This document shows positions 1 to 13,584 of a stretch of 64,000 bases of DNA, in pieces. The stretch covers positions 4,209,165 to 4,273,164 of the forward strand of contig NZ_JAALDK010000001.1 in NCBI RefSeq assembly GCF_013366925.1, in the 5' to 3' direction. How positions within the stretch are numbered: the first letter of the stretch is position 1; each line of letters begins with the position of its first letter. The translations under genes were made by a program, and so were the position numbers. The notes under the pieces were generated by a model. It searched no databases. It saw nothing but the letters and a program-made list of their open reading frames with translations, and had not been told where the DNA came from. The stretch comes from Paraburkholderia youngii. Its GTDB lineage: Bacteria > Pseudomonadota > Gammaproteobacteria > Burkholderiales > Burkholderiaceae.

Positions 1-120
1 GATCACGCTCGCGCCATAGGCGCCGAGCGCGGAGAAAGCCTTCAGATCGGCCTGGATGCCGGCGCCGCCGCCGGAATCGGAACCGGCGATCGTCAGCACA
101 TTGGGAATCGTTTGAGTCAT
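1..120 (-). CDS. thiD: Hydroxymethylpyrimidine/phosphomethylpyrimidine kinase, 5' end only
   Basis: This is the N-terminal 40 residues of a gene that runs off the left edge of the window. The translation begins [20 protein letters not shown] and continues [13 protein letters not shown]. The [14 protein letters not shown] segment is the hallmark substrate-binding start of ThiD, the ribokinase-fold kinase that phosphorylates HMP and HMP-P in thiamine synthesis. The ATG lies 61 bp downstream of the lplT stop on the same strand, so the two may be co-transcribed. The C-terminal catalytic part cannot be seen. Confidence 0.88.
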   Translation of the reverse strand, partial: MTQTIPNVLTIAGSDSGGGAGIQADLKAFSALGAYGASVI

Positions 121-181
121 GGTCGAGCGAGGAAGAAGAAGGGCGCGCTCGTGCGTGTCGCGGCCGGCCCGGCGCGGTTGA

Positions 182-1489
182 TCAGTGCTTGGCTTCGCCG
201 ATCAGCGCGACCGAATCGAACGCGCGCTGGTTCGCCTGGTGGCGTCGCATGACGAGCCACATCATCACACACACAAAGGTGCCGAACAGCACGATCACGA
301 CGGTAACCGGCACGTCGAGCCACACGAGCACCGCGTACAGGCACAGCATCACGAGCACGGACAGATTCTCGTTGAAGTTCTGCACGGCGATCGAATGGCC
401 TGCCGACAGCAGCACGTGCCCGCGATGCTGCAGCAGCGCATTCATCGGCACGACGAAAAAGCCCGACAGGCCGCCCACGAACATCAGGAAGATATACGCG
501 AAGATCAGGTAGCCCGACACGTGCATGCGGCCAAAATAAATGCCCCAGTGCGGGGGAAACAGATCGCGCGTATAGAACGCCATCAGCATCACGGAGATAC
601 CCATCATGATGCCGACCGGCAAGACCGACAGCGACTTCTTCAACGGCACACGCGAAGCCGCAAAAATCGCGCCGCCCGCGACGCCCACCGCGACCACCGC
701 CTGCAGGATCGCCGCCTCGGACAGCGACATGCCCAACGACACCTCGGCCCATTTCAGCACGATGAATTGCAGCGTCGCACCCGCGCCCCAGAACAGCGTC
801 GTCACGGCGAGCGAAATCTGTCCGAGCTTGTCACGCCACAGCACGAGAAAGCAGTCGGCGAAATCGGTGATCAGACGGATCGGACCGTGTTCCTGGCGCG
901 GATAGCGCGCGCCGGTGTCGGGAATGCGCAGATTGAATAGCGCGGCGACCACGTAAATGCCCATGATCACGAGCATCGCGGCTTCCGCAGGCGTGTTCAC
1001 GGTGGGGACGTGCCATTTGAGAATCGGCGCGGCGATGTGCGGGCTGATCAGCGCGCCGCCGAGGACCGTGCCGAGAATGATCGAGCCGACCGTGGTGCCT
1101 TCGATCCAGCCGTTCGCGGCGACCAGCCGGTCAGGCGGCAACAGTTCGGTGAGAATGCCGTATTTGGCGGGCGAGTAGGCCGCCGCGCCGAAGCCGACGA
1201 TGCCGTACGCAATCAGCGGATGCGCGCCGACCAGCATCGTGATGCAGCCGACCACCTTGATCGTATTGGTGATGAACATCACGCGTCCTTTCGGACGGGA
1301 GTCGGCGAATGCGCCGACGAAGGCGGCAAGGACGACGTACGACAGCACAAAAAACAGCTTGAGCAGCGGCGTCATCCAGTTCGGAGCGTGAAGATCTTTC
1401 AGCAGTGCGATAGCAGCGATCAGAAGCGCATTGTCGGCCAGCGACGAAAAAAACTGCGCGGCCATGATGGTGTAAAAGCCTTTTTTCAT
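182..1489 (-). CDS. lplT: Lysophospholipid transporter LplT (MFS family)
   Basis: A predicted 435-residue, 12-helix inner-membrane carrier of the major facilitator superfamily. It starts [20 protein letters not shown], matching the LplT pattern in which helix 1 carries the [10 protein letters not shown] motif. The family flips lysophospholipids, mainly lyso-PE, to the cytoplasmic face for re-acylation. An in-frame ATG 90 bp further upstream would add a basic, non-membrane leader; I prefer 1489 because family members begin at helix 1. No acyltransferase partner (aas) is fused or adjacent here. The gene diverges from alr, and thiD follows it on the same strand. The substrate is inferred from the family. 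Confidence 0.85.
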   Translation of the reverse strand: MKKGFYTIMAAQFFSSLADNALLIAAIALLKDLHAPNWMTPLLKLFFVLSYVVLAAFVGAFADSRPKGRVMFITNTIKVVGCITMLVGAHPLIAYGIVGFGAAAYSPAKYGILTELLPPDRLVAANGWIEGTTVGSIILGTVLGGALISPHIAAPILKWHVPTVNTPAEAAMLVIMGIYVVAALFNLRIPDTGARYPRQEHGPIRLITDFADCFLVLWRDKLGQISLAVTTLFWGAGATLQFIVLKWAEVSLGMSLSEAAILQAVVAVGVAGGAIFAASRVPLKKSLSVLPVGIMMGISVMLMAFYTRDLFPPHWGIYFGRMHVSGYLIFAYIFLMFVGGLSGFFVVPMNALLQHRGHVLLSAGHSIAVQNFNENLSVLVMLCLYAVLVWLDVPVTVVIVLFGTFVCVMMWLVMRRHQANQRAFDSVALIGEAKH

Positions 1490-1707
1490 CTGATGCGATG
1501 CTGTCCTCGCTGCGGTCCGTCCGCCCCGGCCGTTTGTTATGCGTCCGGGCTTATGCCGATCGAAATGGGTTGTGCGCACGGCTTTATATCATGAAAATAG
1601 ATGGATTCAGACTAGCAGAATCCTTGATCGCACCGCCCAGCGGGCCGCAGAGCGCTGAAAACGCCTTGTAAGCCGCTGATTCGCAAGTGTCTTTTCGAAA
1701 AAATCCC

Positions 1708-2778
1708 ATGCCGCGCCCCCTTTCCGCCACGATTCATACCGCTGCTCTCGCCAATAACCTCGCTGTCGCGCGGCGCTATGCGCCGAAATCGAAAATCTGG
1801 GCCGTCGTCAAGGCTAATGCCTATGGGCATGGCCTCGCGCGCGTGTTTCCCGGATTGCGCGCGACGGACGGCTTTGGGTTGCTGGACCTCGAAGAAGCGG
1901 TGAAGTTGCGTGAATTGGGCTGGGCAGGCCCAATTCTTCTGCTGGAAGGCTTTTTTCGGCCGACCGACATCGACGTAATCGACCGCTACAGCTTGACCAC
2001 GGCGCTGCATTCTGACGAGCAGCTACGCATGCTCGAAATGGCGCGCCTGTCGAAACCGGTCAATATCCAGTTGAAGATGAACACCGGCATGAACCGGCTC
2101 GGCTATACGGTCGAAAAATTCCGTGCCGCATGGGAGCGCGCGCGCGCCTGCCCAGGGGTCGGCCAGATCACGTTGATGACGCATTTTTCGGATGCCGATG
2201 CAGAGCGCGGCATCGCGCATCAGCTGGAGGCGTTCGAGCGCGGCGCGCAGGGCATCGCCGGTGCGCGCAGCCTGTCGAATTCGGCCGCGACGCTGTGGCA
2301 TCCCGAAGCGCATTTCGACTGGGTGCGTCCCGGCATCATCCTGTATGGCGCGTCGCCGTCCGGCGTGACGGCCGCGATCGACGGCACCGGCCTGCAGCCC
2401 GCGATGACGCTCGCGTCGGAACTGATCGCCGTGCAAACGCTCGCCGAAGGCAGTTCGGTCGGCTACGGGTCCACGTTCACCGCGCGCGGGCCGATGCGCA
2501 TCGGCGTGGTCGCGTGCGGTTACGCGGATGGCTATCCGCGCGTCGCGCCCGAAGGCACGCCGGTGATCGTCGATGGCGTGCGCACGCGAATCGTTGGACG
2601 TGTGTCGATGGACATGCTGACCGTCGACCTGACCCCGGTGCCGACCGCCAACGTCGGCTCGCGCGTGGAACTGTGGGGTACCGCGCTGCCCATCGACGAC
2701 GTCGCGCAAGCCTGCGGCACGATCGGCTACGAGCTGATGTGCGCGGTCGCGCCGCGTGTGCCGGTTCGGGCGGAGTAA
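1708..2778 (+). CDS. alr: Alanine racemase (PLP-dependent)
   Basis: This enzyme interconverts L- and D-alanine for peptidoglycan and acts in the cytoplasm. The protein has 356 residues, the usual length. Lys35 in [11 protein letters not shown] is the PLP-binding base of the TIM-barrel domain, and Tyr253 in GYGST is the opposing catalytic base. The C-terminal beta domain carries [12 protein letters not shown] chose the ATG at 1708 ([10 protein letters not shown]); a GTG 21 bp upstream is possible but adds nothing conserved. radA begins 3 bp after the stop, so the two probably form one transcript. Alr and DadX (catabolic) cannot be told apart from sequence alone, and no dadA is adjacent. Confidence 0.95.
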   Translation: MPRPLSATIHTAALANNLAVARRYAPKSKIWAVVKANAYGHGLARVFPGLRATDGFGLLDLEEAVKLRELGWAGPILLLEGFFRPTDIDVIDRYSLTTALHSDEQLRMLEMARLSKPVNIQLKMNTGMNRLGYTVEKFRAAWERARACPGVGQITLMTHFSDADAERGIAHQLEAFERGAQGIAGARSLSNSAATLWHPEAHFDWVRPGIILYGASPSGVTAAIDGTGLQPAMTLASELIAVQTLAEGSSVGYGSTFTARGPMRIGVVACGYADGYPRVAPEGTPVIVDGVRTRIVGRVSMDMLTVDLTPVPTANVGSRVELWGTALPIDDVAQACGTIGYELMCAVAPRVPVRAE

Positions 2779-2781
2779 CGC

Positions 2782-4158
2782 GTGGCGAAAGCGAAGACGT
2801 TGTACATCTGCGGCGAATGCGGCGGACAGTCGCCGAAGTGGTCCGGTCAATGCCCGTCCTGCCAGGCGTGGAACACGCTCGTCGAATCGGTCGCCGAGGC
2901 GCCGTCCGGTCACCGTTTCCAGTCGCTTGCGAAGAGCACACCAGTGCGGCGCCTCGCCGACATCGACGCGTCGGACGTGCCGCGCTTTTCCACCGGCGTC
3001 AGCGAATTCGACCGCGTGCTCGGCGGCGGCCTCGTGCCGGGCGGCGTGGTGCTGATTGGCGGCGATCCGGGCATCGGTAAATCGACGCTGCTGTTGCAGT
3101 CGCTCGCGGAAATCGCCGCGGACAAGCGCGCGCTCTATATCAGCGGCGAAGAATCGGGCGCGCAGATCGCGTTGCGCGCGCAACGGCTCGCACTGCTCGA
3201 ACCCGGCTCGAAGGCGAGCGAACTGCAATTGCTCGCGGAAATCCAGCTCGAAAAAATTCAGGCGACGATCACCGAGCAACGGCCCGAAGTCGCCGTGATC
3301 GATTCGATCCAGACCGTCTATTCGGATGCTTTGACATCGGCGCCGGGCTCGGTTGCGCAAGTGCGCGAGTGCGCCGCGCAACTCACCCGCATCGCCAAGC
3401 AGTCGGGCACCACGATCATCATGGTCGGGCACGTGACGAAAGAGGGCGCGCTTGCGGGGCCGCGCGTGCTCGAACATATCGTCGATACGGTGCTGTATTT
3501 CGAAGGGGATACGCACTCGTCGTACCGTCTCGTGCGCGCGATCAAGAACCGCTTCGGCGCGGTCAACGAGCTCGGCGTGTTCGCGATGACCGAGCGTGGT
3601 TTGCGCGGCGTCGCGAATCCGTCGGCATTGTTTTTGTCGCAGCACGAACAGTCGGTGCCGGGGTCCTGCGTGCTCGTCACGCAGGAGGGCACGCGGCCGT
3701 TGCTCGTCGAAGTGCAGGCGCTCGTCGATTCGGCCAACGCGCCGAATCCGCGGCGCCTCGCGGTCGGCCTCGAACAGAACCGGCTCGCGATGCTGCTCGC
3801 GGTGCTGCATCGGCACGCGGGCATCGCCTGTTTCGATCAGGACGTGTTCCTGAACGCGGTGGGCGGCGTGAAGATCTCCGAGCCCGCCGCAGACCTCTCG
3901 GTACTGCTCGCGATTCATTCGTCGATGCGCAACAAGCCGCTGCCGAAAGGGCTCGTCGTGTTCGGCGAAGTCGGCCTCGCCGGCGAAATCCGGCCGTCGC
4001 CGCGCGGTCAGGAACGCCTGAAGGAAGCGGCCAAGCTCGGCTTCTCGGTGGCGGTGATTCCGAAGGCCAATGCACCGAAACAGCCGATCGAAGGCTTACA
4101 GGTCGTTGCGGTCGAACGGATCGAACAGGCCATCGACCGCGTCCGCACGCTCGAATAG
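2782..4158 (+). CDS. radA: DNA repair protein RadA (Sms)
   Basis: A 458-residue RecA-like ATPase that drives branch migration of recombination intermediates. It has an N-terminal C4 zinc finger (Cys10, Cys13, Cys24, Cys27), a Walker A motif GGDPGIGKST near residue 93, the RadA-specific KNRFG motif followed by AVNELGVFAM, and a C-terminal Lon-protease-like domain with VGGVKISEPAADL and GEVGLAGEIRP. The start is a GTG at 2782, three bases after the alr stop; the zinc finger then begins at the usual distance. The order alr-radA is common in beta-proteobacteria. Family length and all motifs are intact. Confidence 0.96.
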   Translation: MAKAKTLYICGECGGQSPKWSGQCPSCQAWNTLVESVAEAPSGHRFQSLAKSTPVRRLADIDASDVPRFSTGVSEFDRVLGGGLVPGGVVLIGGDPGIGKSTLLLQSLAEIAADKRALYISGEESGAQIALRAQRLALLEPGSKASELQLLAEIQLEKIQATITEQRPEVAVIDSIQTVYSDALTSAPGSVAQVRECAAQLTRIAKQSGTTIIMVGHVTKEGALAGPRVLEHIVDTVLYFEGDTHSSYRLVRAIKNRFGAVNELGVFAMTERGLRGVANPSALFLSQHEQSVPGSCVLVTQEGTRPLLVEVQALVDSANAPNPRRLAVGLEQNRLAMLLAVLHRHAGIACFDQDVFLNAVGGVKISEPAADLSVLLAIHSSMRNKPLPKGLVVFGEVGLAGEIRPSPRGQERLKEAAKLGFSVAVIPKANAPKQPIEGLQVVAVERIEQAIDRVRTLE

Positions 4159-4311
4159 ACGGGGGCGGCGACGGCTCGCCGGTACTTTGTGCGCTTGCGG
4201 TCGCGTAATGCCCTGTAAATATCGCCATATTGGCTGTAACCTGGCCGCCATACCTTTTTCCTAAGCTGTAACGATATGCATCCCTTCTGATGCTCGAAAA
4301 AGGATCGCGCT

Positions 4312-4590
4312 TTGAAACAGTCACATGAAACCGCTGCCGACCAGCACATCCAGGTGCGCGGCTGCCGGGTCTCCGCACCGATTCATCAGCCTTGGGGCGG
4401 CGCTTGCCGAATCGTCGAGTGGATCGACACCGCCGGGCAGATCTCGCGGCGGGTGGTGGCCGAAGACGTGACAGCCGCCGAAGTGCGCGCCACGATCAGC
4501 CGCCATGTGGAAGGTCGCAAGCACTTGCTGTACGACGACGAGAAATCGCCGCGTCAAACGTTGCCGCGCCAGACGGCGACGCGGCGTTGA
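4312..4590 (+). CDS. Small conserved-looking protein of unknown function (possibly DUF2866-like)
   Basis: A 92-residue protein with no signal peptide or membrane segment. Its centre has a soluble alpha/beta composition and its tail is basic and proline/arginine-rich. I do not recognise a function. The resemblance to the Burkholderia-restricted DUF2866 family is from memory only. The start is a TTG at 4312: AGGA at 4301-4304 sits 7 bases before it, and no in-frame ATG exists in the first third. It stands alone after radA, with a 153-bp gap, and converges on the CaiB-type gene. Base composition is like its neighbours. Confidence 0.6.
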   Translation: MKQSHETAADQHIQVRGCRVSAPIHQPWGGACRIVEWIDTAGQISRRVVAEDVTAAEVRATISRHVEGRKHLLYDDEKSPRQTLPRQTATRR

Positions 4591-4600
4591 CGGTGGCGGT

Positions 4601-5740
4601 TCATGCCCCGTCGTCGTCCGAGTCGGCGGCGCTCGCGGCCACCGCCGCATACGCATGCGGATTGAACAGCGGATGCTGCGCCGCTTCAGCGGGCGTGAGC
4701 ACCGGCGACACGCAGCAATCGAGCGATTCCAACGATTCCACCCACTCGCCGAGCGTGCGCGTCGCGATCACCTCAGCGAGTTCCCGGATGAGCGCCAAGG
4801 CATCGGGACCGCCGATCGCCTGCCCCAGGCTCCAGTGACGCGTCGCCCATTCGGGCCGGTCGAGCGCCATGCACAGCGTTTCCCAGAATTTCAATTCGAG
4901 CGCGCCGACCGCGAGCCAGCGCTCATCGCTCGTGCGGTACAGGTTGTAGCAGGGCACGCCGCCATTCAACAGACCACGGCCCGCGGCGGGCGCCGCCCCT
5001 TCGTTGAGCAGCGAGACCTGCGCGACGAAGTTGTGCGCATAGCTCGTGTGCGTCATCGATACATCGACGAAGCGGCCCGCGCCGCCTCGCGCGACATGCC
5101 AGAGCGCGGCGAGAATCTGCGTGACCGCGCTCAAGGCGCCACCGAGCAGATCGGCGATCTGGAAGTTCGGCAGGATCGGCGCACCGTCGCGGCTTGCCAG
5201 TTGATCGAGCACGCCCGCATAGCCGATGTAGTTCAGGTCGTGACCGGCATGGTCCGCGAATGGACCGCTTGCGCCATATCCGCTGATCGCGCAATAGACG
5301 AGCCGCGGATTGGCCGCGCTGAGCGCCGCGTAACCCAGGCCGAGCCGCTCCATCACGCCGGGCCGGAAGCTCTCGATCAGCACGTCGGCTTCGGCCGCGA
5401 GCGCGCGCAGCACGTTGCGTCCCGCTTCGGATTTGAGGTCGAGGCGCGTCTCGCGCTTGCCGCGATTGACCATCCGGTAGAACGCACCGGGCCGGCCCGC
5501 GACACGATCGCTCGACGATTGCATCATCGTGCGCGTCGGGTCGCCCGCGCCGGGCGCCTCGATCTTCAGCACATCGGCGCCGAGCTCGGCGAGACGCAGC
5601 GCGGCCGCCGGCCCCGGCAAGAGGCGCGTGAGGTCGAGCACGCGGAGTCCTTGCAACGGTGGCGGCAGCTCGGTTGCCGTTGCAGCTGCGGGTCCAGACA
5701 CCGATGACGCGGACGACGAGTTCGCAAATGACAAAGCCAA
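4601..5740 (-). CDS. CaiB/BaiF-family CoA transferase, alpha-methylacyl-CoA racemase type
   Basis: A 379-residue family III CoA-transferase-fold protein. The N-terminal LRVLDLTRLLPGP segment and the MVNRGKRETRLDLKS stretch are typical of the fold. AGHDLNYIGYAG and the later IADLLGGAL match the catalytic His and Asp regions of alpha-methylacyl-CoA racemase, so epimerisation of branched acyl-CoAs in fatty-acid or sterol-type breakdown is the likely role. The substrate is not known. The frame opens with TTG at 5740; a second TTG two codons later has better spacing (7 bases) from GGGAG, so the true start may be 5734. It lies 40 bp downstream of yheS on the same strand. Confidence 0.85.
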   Translation of the reverse strand: MALSFANSSSASSVSGPAAATATELPPPLQGLRVLDLTRLLPGPAAALRLAELGADVLKIEAPGAGDPTRTMMQSSSDRVAGRPGAFYRMVNRGKRETRLDLKSEAGRNVLRALAAEADVLIESFRPGVMERLGLGYAALSAANPRLVYCAISGYGASGPFADHAGHDLNYIGYAGVLDQLASRDGAPILPNFQIADLLGGALSAVTQILAALWHVARGGAGRFVDVSMTHTSYAHNFVAQVSLLNEGAAPAAGRGLLNGGVPCYNLYRTSDERWLAVGALELKFWETLCMALDRPEWATRHWSLGQAIGGPDALALIRELAEVIATRTLGEWVESLESLDCCVSPVLTPAEAAQHPLFNPHAYAAVAASAADSDDDGA

Positions 5741-5780
5741 GCTCCCGTGGATGCCGGCGCGGCCCGGCCGTTGCGTGCCG

Positions 5781-7736
<1,956 letters not shown>

Positions 7737-7902
7737 GACGTGGCCGGCTGAAGAAAACCGCTATTTTAGACTGCCCGGCGGGTTGCCGGGCGCGCGGCGC
7801 CGATCGCCCGGCTGTCACATCGAGCGCAGCCGCCATCGGCCATTCGGCTGACTGTATCGGCAGCGCTTTTGGCATAGACTGACGGCTTTCACGGGAGGGC
7901 AC

Positions 7903-8382
7903 ATGACATCGATCTATTCGTTTTCGGCACGCACGCTCGGCGGCGAGGAAGCGAGTCTCGCGAAGTACCAAGGCAAGGTGATGCTGATCGTCAATACCGC
8001 GAGCGAATGCGGGTTCACGCCGCAGTACGCGGGCTTGCAGAAGCTGTACGACGCCTATGCGGCGCGCGGGCTCGCGGTGCTCGGCTTTCCGTGCAATCAG
8101 TTCGGCAAGCAGGAGCCGGGCGACGCCGCGCAGATCGGCAGCTTCTGCGAGAAGAACTACGGCGTGACGTTCCCGATGTTCGACAAGATCGACGTGAACG
8201 GCCCGAACGCGCACCCGCTATTCCGTTACCTGACGATCGAAGCGCCGGGGCTGCTCGGCCTCGAGGCGATCAAGTGGAATTTCACGAAGTTTCTGATTGG
8301 CCGCGACGGCAACGTGGTCAAGCGCTATGCGCCGCTGACGAAGCCCGAGGCGATCACCGAGGATATCGAAGCGCTGCTGTAA
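7903..8382 (+). CDS. Glutathione peroxidase family protein (Cys type)
   Basis: A 159-residue thioredoxin-fold peroxidase that reduces hydroperoxides. In these Cys-type bacterial enzymes the electron donor is more often thioredoxin than glutathione. Visible motifs are NTASECGFTPQY with the peroxidatic Cys36, the FPCNQFGKQEPG block with the catalytic Gln, and the WNFTKFLI block with the catalytic Trp and Asn. A possible resolving Cys occurs in SFCEKNYG. There is no signal peptide, so it is cytoplasmic. GGGAGG lies just before the ATG. It diverges from yheS and converges on cls, with only 11 bp between the stop codons. Confidence 0.93.
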   Translation: MTSIYSFSARTLGGEEASLAKYQGKVMLIVNTASECGFTPQYAGLQKLYDAYAARGLAVLGFPCNQFGKQEPGDAAQIGSFCEKNYGVTFPMFDKIDVNGPNAHPLFRYLTIEAPGLLGLEAIKWNFTKFLIGRDGNVVKRYAPLTKPEAITEDIEALL

Positions 8383-8393
8383 CAGGAGCGCTT

Positions 8394-9881
8394 TTACAGG
8401 ATCGGCGAAAAGAGCCGCGCGACGTGCATCAGCATGCGTCGCAGCGCGTTCGCCTTGCGGTACTCGTCGCGATCGATTTCCCGCGACTCGGCGAAGTCGT
8501 CGAGCAGCATCGTTTCGACTTCGAGCGCGAAGCCGCGGTCGACGGTCAGCACCATGATCTCGAAGTTCAGACGGAACGAGCGGTTGTCGAGGTTGGCGCT
8601 GCCGATCGCGGCCGCGTTGCTGTCGATCAGCACGACCTTCTGGTGCAGGAAACCCGGCTGATAGCGGAAGATGCGAATGCCCGCGCGCAGCGAGTCGTAT
8701 GCGTATAGCTTCGACGCCGCGAACACCACGCGGTGATCGCGCCGGCTCGGAATCAGGATGCGCACGTCGACGCCCCGCAGCGCCGCGAGCCGCAGCGCGG
8801 CGAACACCGCCTCGTCGGGCACGAGGTAGGGCGTCGTGATCCAGATCCGTTCGCGCGCCGCGTTGATCGCTTCGACGAAAAACAGCGAGCAGGTCTCCTG
8901 GTTGTCGGCCGGGCCGCTCGGCAGCACGATGCAGTGCATGTTGTTCGCGGGGCGTTCGATGGTGTCGTGGGCGTCGTGCTGTTCGACGGATGGGACGGCT
9001 GATTCGGCGGCCGGCAGGTCGAACTCGGGCAACTGCTGCGTGGCCCAGTACCAGTCCTCGATAAAAACGAACTGGATGCTGGCGACCGCCGGGCCGCGCA
9101 CCTCGATGTGCGTATCGCGCCACGGCGACAGCGGCGGCTTCGCGCCCAGATATTCGACGCCTACGTTGTGACCGCCAATAAACGCGCGCTCGCCGTCGAC
9201 CGCCACGATCTTGCGGTGATTGCGGAAGTTCAGTTGCAGACGGTTGACGAAGCGGCGGTTCGTCGCGAACGGCTGCATCTCGATGCCGGCCGCGCGCAGT
9301 GCCGCGACGTAGCGGTGCGGCAGATCGAAGCTGCCGATGCTGTCATACAGAAAGTACACGCGCACGCCTTGTTGCGCTTTCGCGATCAGCGCGTCTTTCA
9401 GCATGTCGCCGAGCGCGTCGGCGCGCACGATGAAGAACTGCACGATTACATAGCGGCGCGCGTTCTGGATCGCGTCGAAGATCGCCTCGAAAGTCGCCGT
9501 GCCGTTGATCAGTGTGCGCACGGTATTGCCGGGCAGGAATGGCATGCCGCCAAGGCGCGTCAGCGACTGCACGAGCCGCGAGCCGAGCTGCTGCGTCGGC
9601 ACCCCGGCCGACGACGCGTGCGTGTCCCACACCTGCGGATGCGCGCGTGTGCGCAGCAGCTCGTTCTCGACGCGGCGCGCGTCCGCGTAGCCGGCGAACT
9701 TGCTGCGGCCAAGGAACAGGTAGGGCACGAGCGTCAGATAAGGCATCGCGACGAGCGACACGGCCCACGCGATCGCCCCTTGCGAGGTGCGGGTATGGAG
9801 GATCGCGTGAGCAGCCGCGATGATGCCGAGAATGTGGGCAAGGAGAACCAGCGGGCCGACGTGAAGCAGGTCGAATGTCAT
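8394..9881 (-). CDS. cls: Cardiolipin synthase (phospholipase D superfamily)
   Basis: A 495-residue inner-membrane enzyme that makes cardiolipin from two phosphatidylglycerols. Two N-terminal membrane helices (about residues 8-30 and 36-58) precede two PLD domains. The first HKD motif is HRKIVAVDGERAFIGGHN near residue 222 and the second is HQKVVLIDSNAAAIGSANLD near 412. The length and the N-terminal helix pair fit the ClsA subfamily. It ends convergently with the peroxidase gene. The 281 bp between it and prmB hold a probable terminator for the dap operon. Confidence 0.93.
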   Translation of the reverse strand: MTFDLLHVGPLVLLAHILGIIAAAHAILHTRTSQGAIAWAVSLVAMPYLTLVPYLFLGRSKFAGYADARRVENELLRTRAHPQVWDTHASSAGVPTQQLGSRLVQSLTRLGGMPFLPGNTVRTLINGTATFEAIFDAIQNARRYVIVQFFIVRADALGDMLKDALIAKAQQGVRVYFLYDSIGSFDLPHRYVAALRAAGIEMQPFATNRRFVNRLQLNFRNHRKIVAVDGERAFIGGHNVGVEYLGAKPPLSPWRDTHIEVRGPAVASIQFVFIEDWYWATQQLPEFDLPAAESAVPSVEQHDAHDTIERPANNMHCIVLPSGPADNQETCSLFFVEAINAARERIWITTPYLVPDEAVFAALRLAALRGVDVRILIPSRRDHRVVFAASKLYAYDSLRAGIRIFRYQPGFLHQKVVLIDSNAAAIGSANLDNRSFRLNFEIMVLTVDRGFALEVETMLLDDFAESREIDRDEYRKANALRRMLMHVARLFSPIL

Positions 9882-10010
9882 AAGCTCGCGAACAGTTGGC
9901 GAAGCGCCGTGATTCAGGAAACGGAGGCGGGCACAGGCTCGCTTCGTGGTCTGCGGCGAACGCGTCGGGCAACGAATTCAGACTGCGGCTGCGGCGCCTG
10001 GGAAAGCGCC

Positions 10011-10046
10011 AAAAACGGGCTAAAAACCCGCGCTAAAAAATAGCGC
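10011..10046 (-). terminator. Probable terminator after prmB
   Basis: Read on the minus strand, two short hairpins lie in tandem: GCGCTA/TAGCGC (10030-10046) and CGGG/CCCG (10016-10030), the latter followed by five T residues. They are 117 bp beyond the prmB stop and would end the dapC-prmB transcript. The stems are short, so this is moderate evidence. Confidence 0.45.
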
Positions 10047-10162
10047 AAAAACTCGTACGAATAAACCGTGTGTGCTGCGGCGCGCGGCGCGCGCGTCACT
10101 TGCGAAATCCGCTGCAAGCGGCGCCGCGCACGTCGCGCGATCAAACGGACAGCACGCCGCAC

Positions 10163-11047
10163 TCAGACCGGCAAGTCGCTGGCCTGAATCAGGAACACGT
10201 TGTCGTCGCCGGCGCTGGTGGACAGCCACACGAGGTCCAGACCGCCGAACGCCGCCTCGACGTGCTCGCGTTCGTTGCCGATCTCGATGACGAGCACGCC
10301 GTCTTCGGTCAGCCAGTTGCGCGCGTCGGCAATGATCCGGCGCACGATGTCCATGCCGTCCGCGCCACCCGCGAGTGCCATCTCCGGCTCGTGCTTGTAT
10401 TCGGCCGGCAACTCCTGCATCGACTTCGCGTTCACGTACGGCGGGTTGCTGATGATCACGTCGTAGCGGCGCTCGGCGAGCGGCGCGTACAGATCGCCTT
10501 CGAACAGCGCGATGCGGTCGTCTAGGTGGTAGTCGAGCACGTTGCGAGTCGCGACTTCGAGCGCGGGCGCGGACAGATCGACCGCGTCGACGTCGGCGTT
10601 CGGGAACGCGTGGGCGGCGAGGATCGCGAGACAACCGGAGCCGGTGCACAGCTCGAGCACCGCGCCGACCTGCTCGGGGTCCTCGACGTACGGCTGCAGG
10701 CCGTCCTGCAGCAGCTCGCCGATGAACGAGCGCGGCACGATCACGCGCTCGTCGACGTAAAAGTGATAGCCGTGCATCCACGCTTCCTGCGTGATATACG
10801 CGGCCGGCACGCGTTCGGCCGCGCGTCGCTCGATCACGTTCAGCACCGCCTCGATTTCGGCCGTGGTCAGGCGCGAATCGAGAAACGGCTCGAGCAGGTC
10901 GAGCGGCAGGTGCAGCGTGTGCAGGATCAGATAGGCGGCTTCGTCGTAGGCATTGGCCGAGCCGTGGCCGAAAGACAGCTTGGCCTCGCTAAATCGCGAC
11001 ACTGCATAACGCAGCAGGTCGCGGACGGTGCAAAAAGGAAGCGTCAT
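10163..11047 (-). CDS. prmB: 50S ribosomal protein L3 glutamine N5-methyltransferase
   Basis: A 294-residue SAM-dependent methyltransferase of the HemK/PrmA-B-C class. It has the SAM motif VLELCTGSGCLAIL and the catalytic NPPYVNAKSM motif that contacts the glutamine amide. The N-terminal helical domain and the phrase YITQEAWMHGYHFYVDERVI separate PrmB (L3 substrate) from PrmC (release factors). It starts at an ATG 14 bp after the dapE stop and is the last gene of the minus-strand dap group. The product acts in the cytoplasm on nascent 50S subunits. Confidence 0.93.
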   Translation of the reverse strand: MTLPFCTVRDLLRYAVSRFSEAKLSFGHGSANAYDEAAYLILHTLHLPLDLLEPFLDSRLTTAEIEAVLNVIERRAAERVPAAYITQEAWMHGYHFYVDERVIVPRSFIGELLQDGLQPYVEDPEQVGAVLELCTGSGCLAILAAHAFPNADVDAVDLSAPALEVATRNVLDYHLDDRIALFEGDLYAPLAERRYDVIISNPPYVNAKSMQELPAEYKHEPEMALAGGADGMDIVRRIIADARNWLTEDGVLVIEIGNEREHVEAAFGGLDLVWLSTSAGDDNVFLIQASDLPV

Positions 11048-11061
11048 CGCAAGGTTCCTGG

Positions 11062-13522
<2,461 letters not shown>

Positions 13523-13584
13523 ATGCGTGATTTTCTGAAGGGTTGAAGTCTGGAGACGGGGATGCGGTGCGGCTCGGGTGCGGC

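Noticed and set aside
2023..3918. 631-codon open frame on the minus strand
   Set aside because: It is antisense to alr and radA, both of which have complete family motifs. The product is Arg/Asp/His-rich without any recognisable fold.
8218..9123. Other-frame open frames across cls
   Set aside because: They contain no conserved motif, while the main frame carries both HKD motifs.
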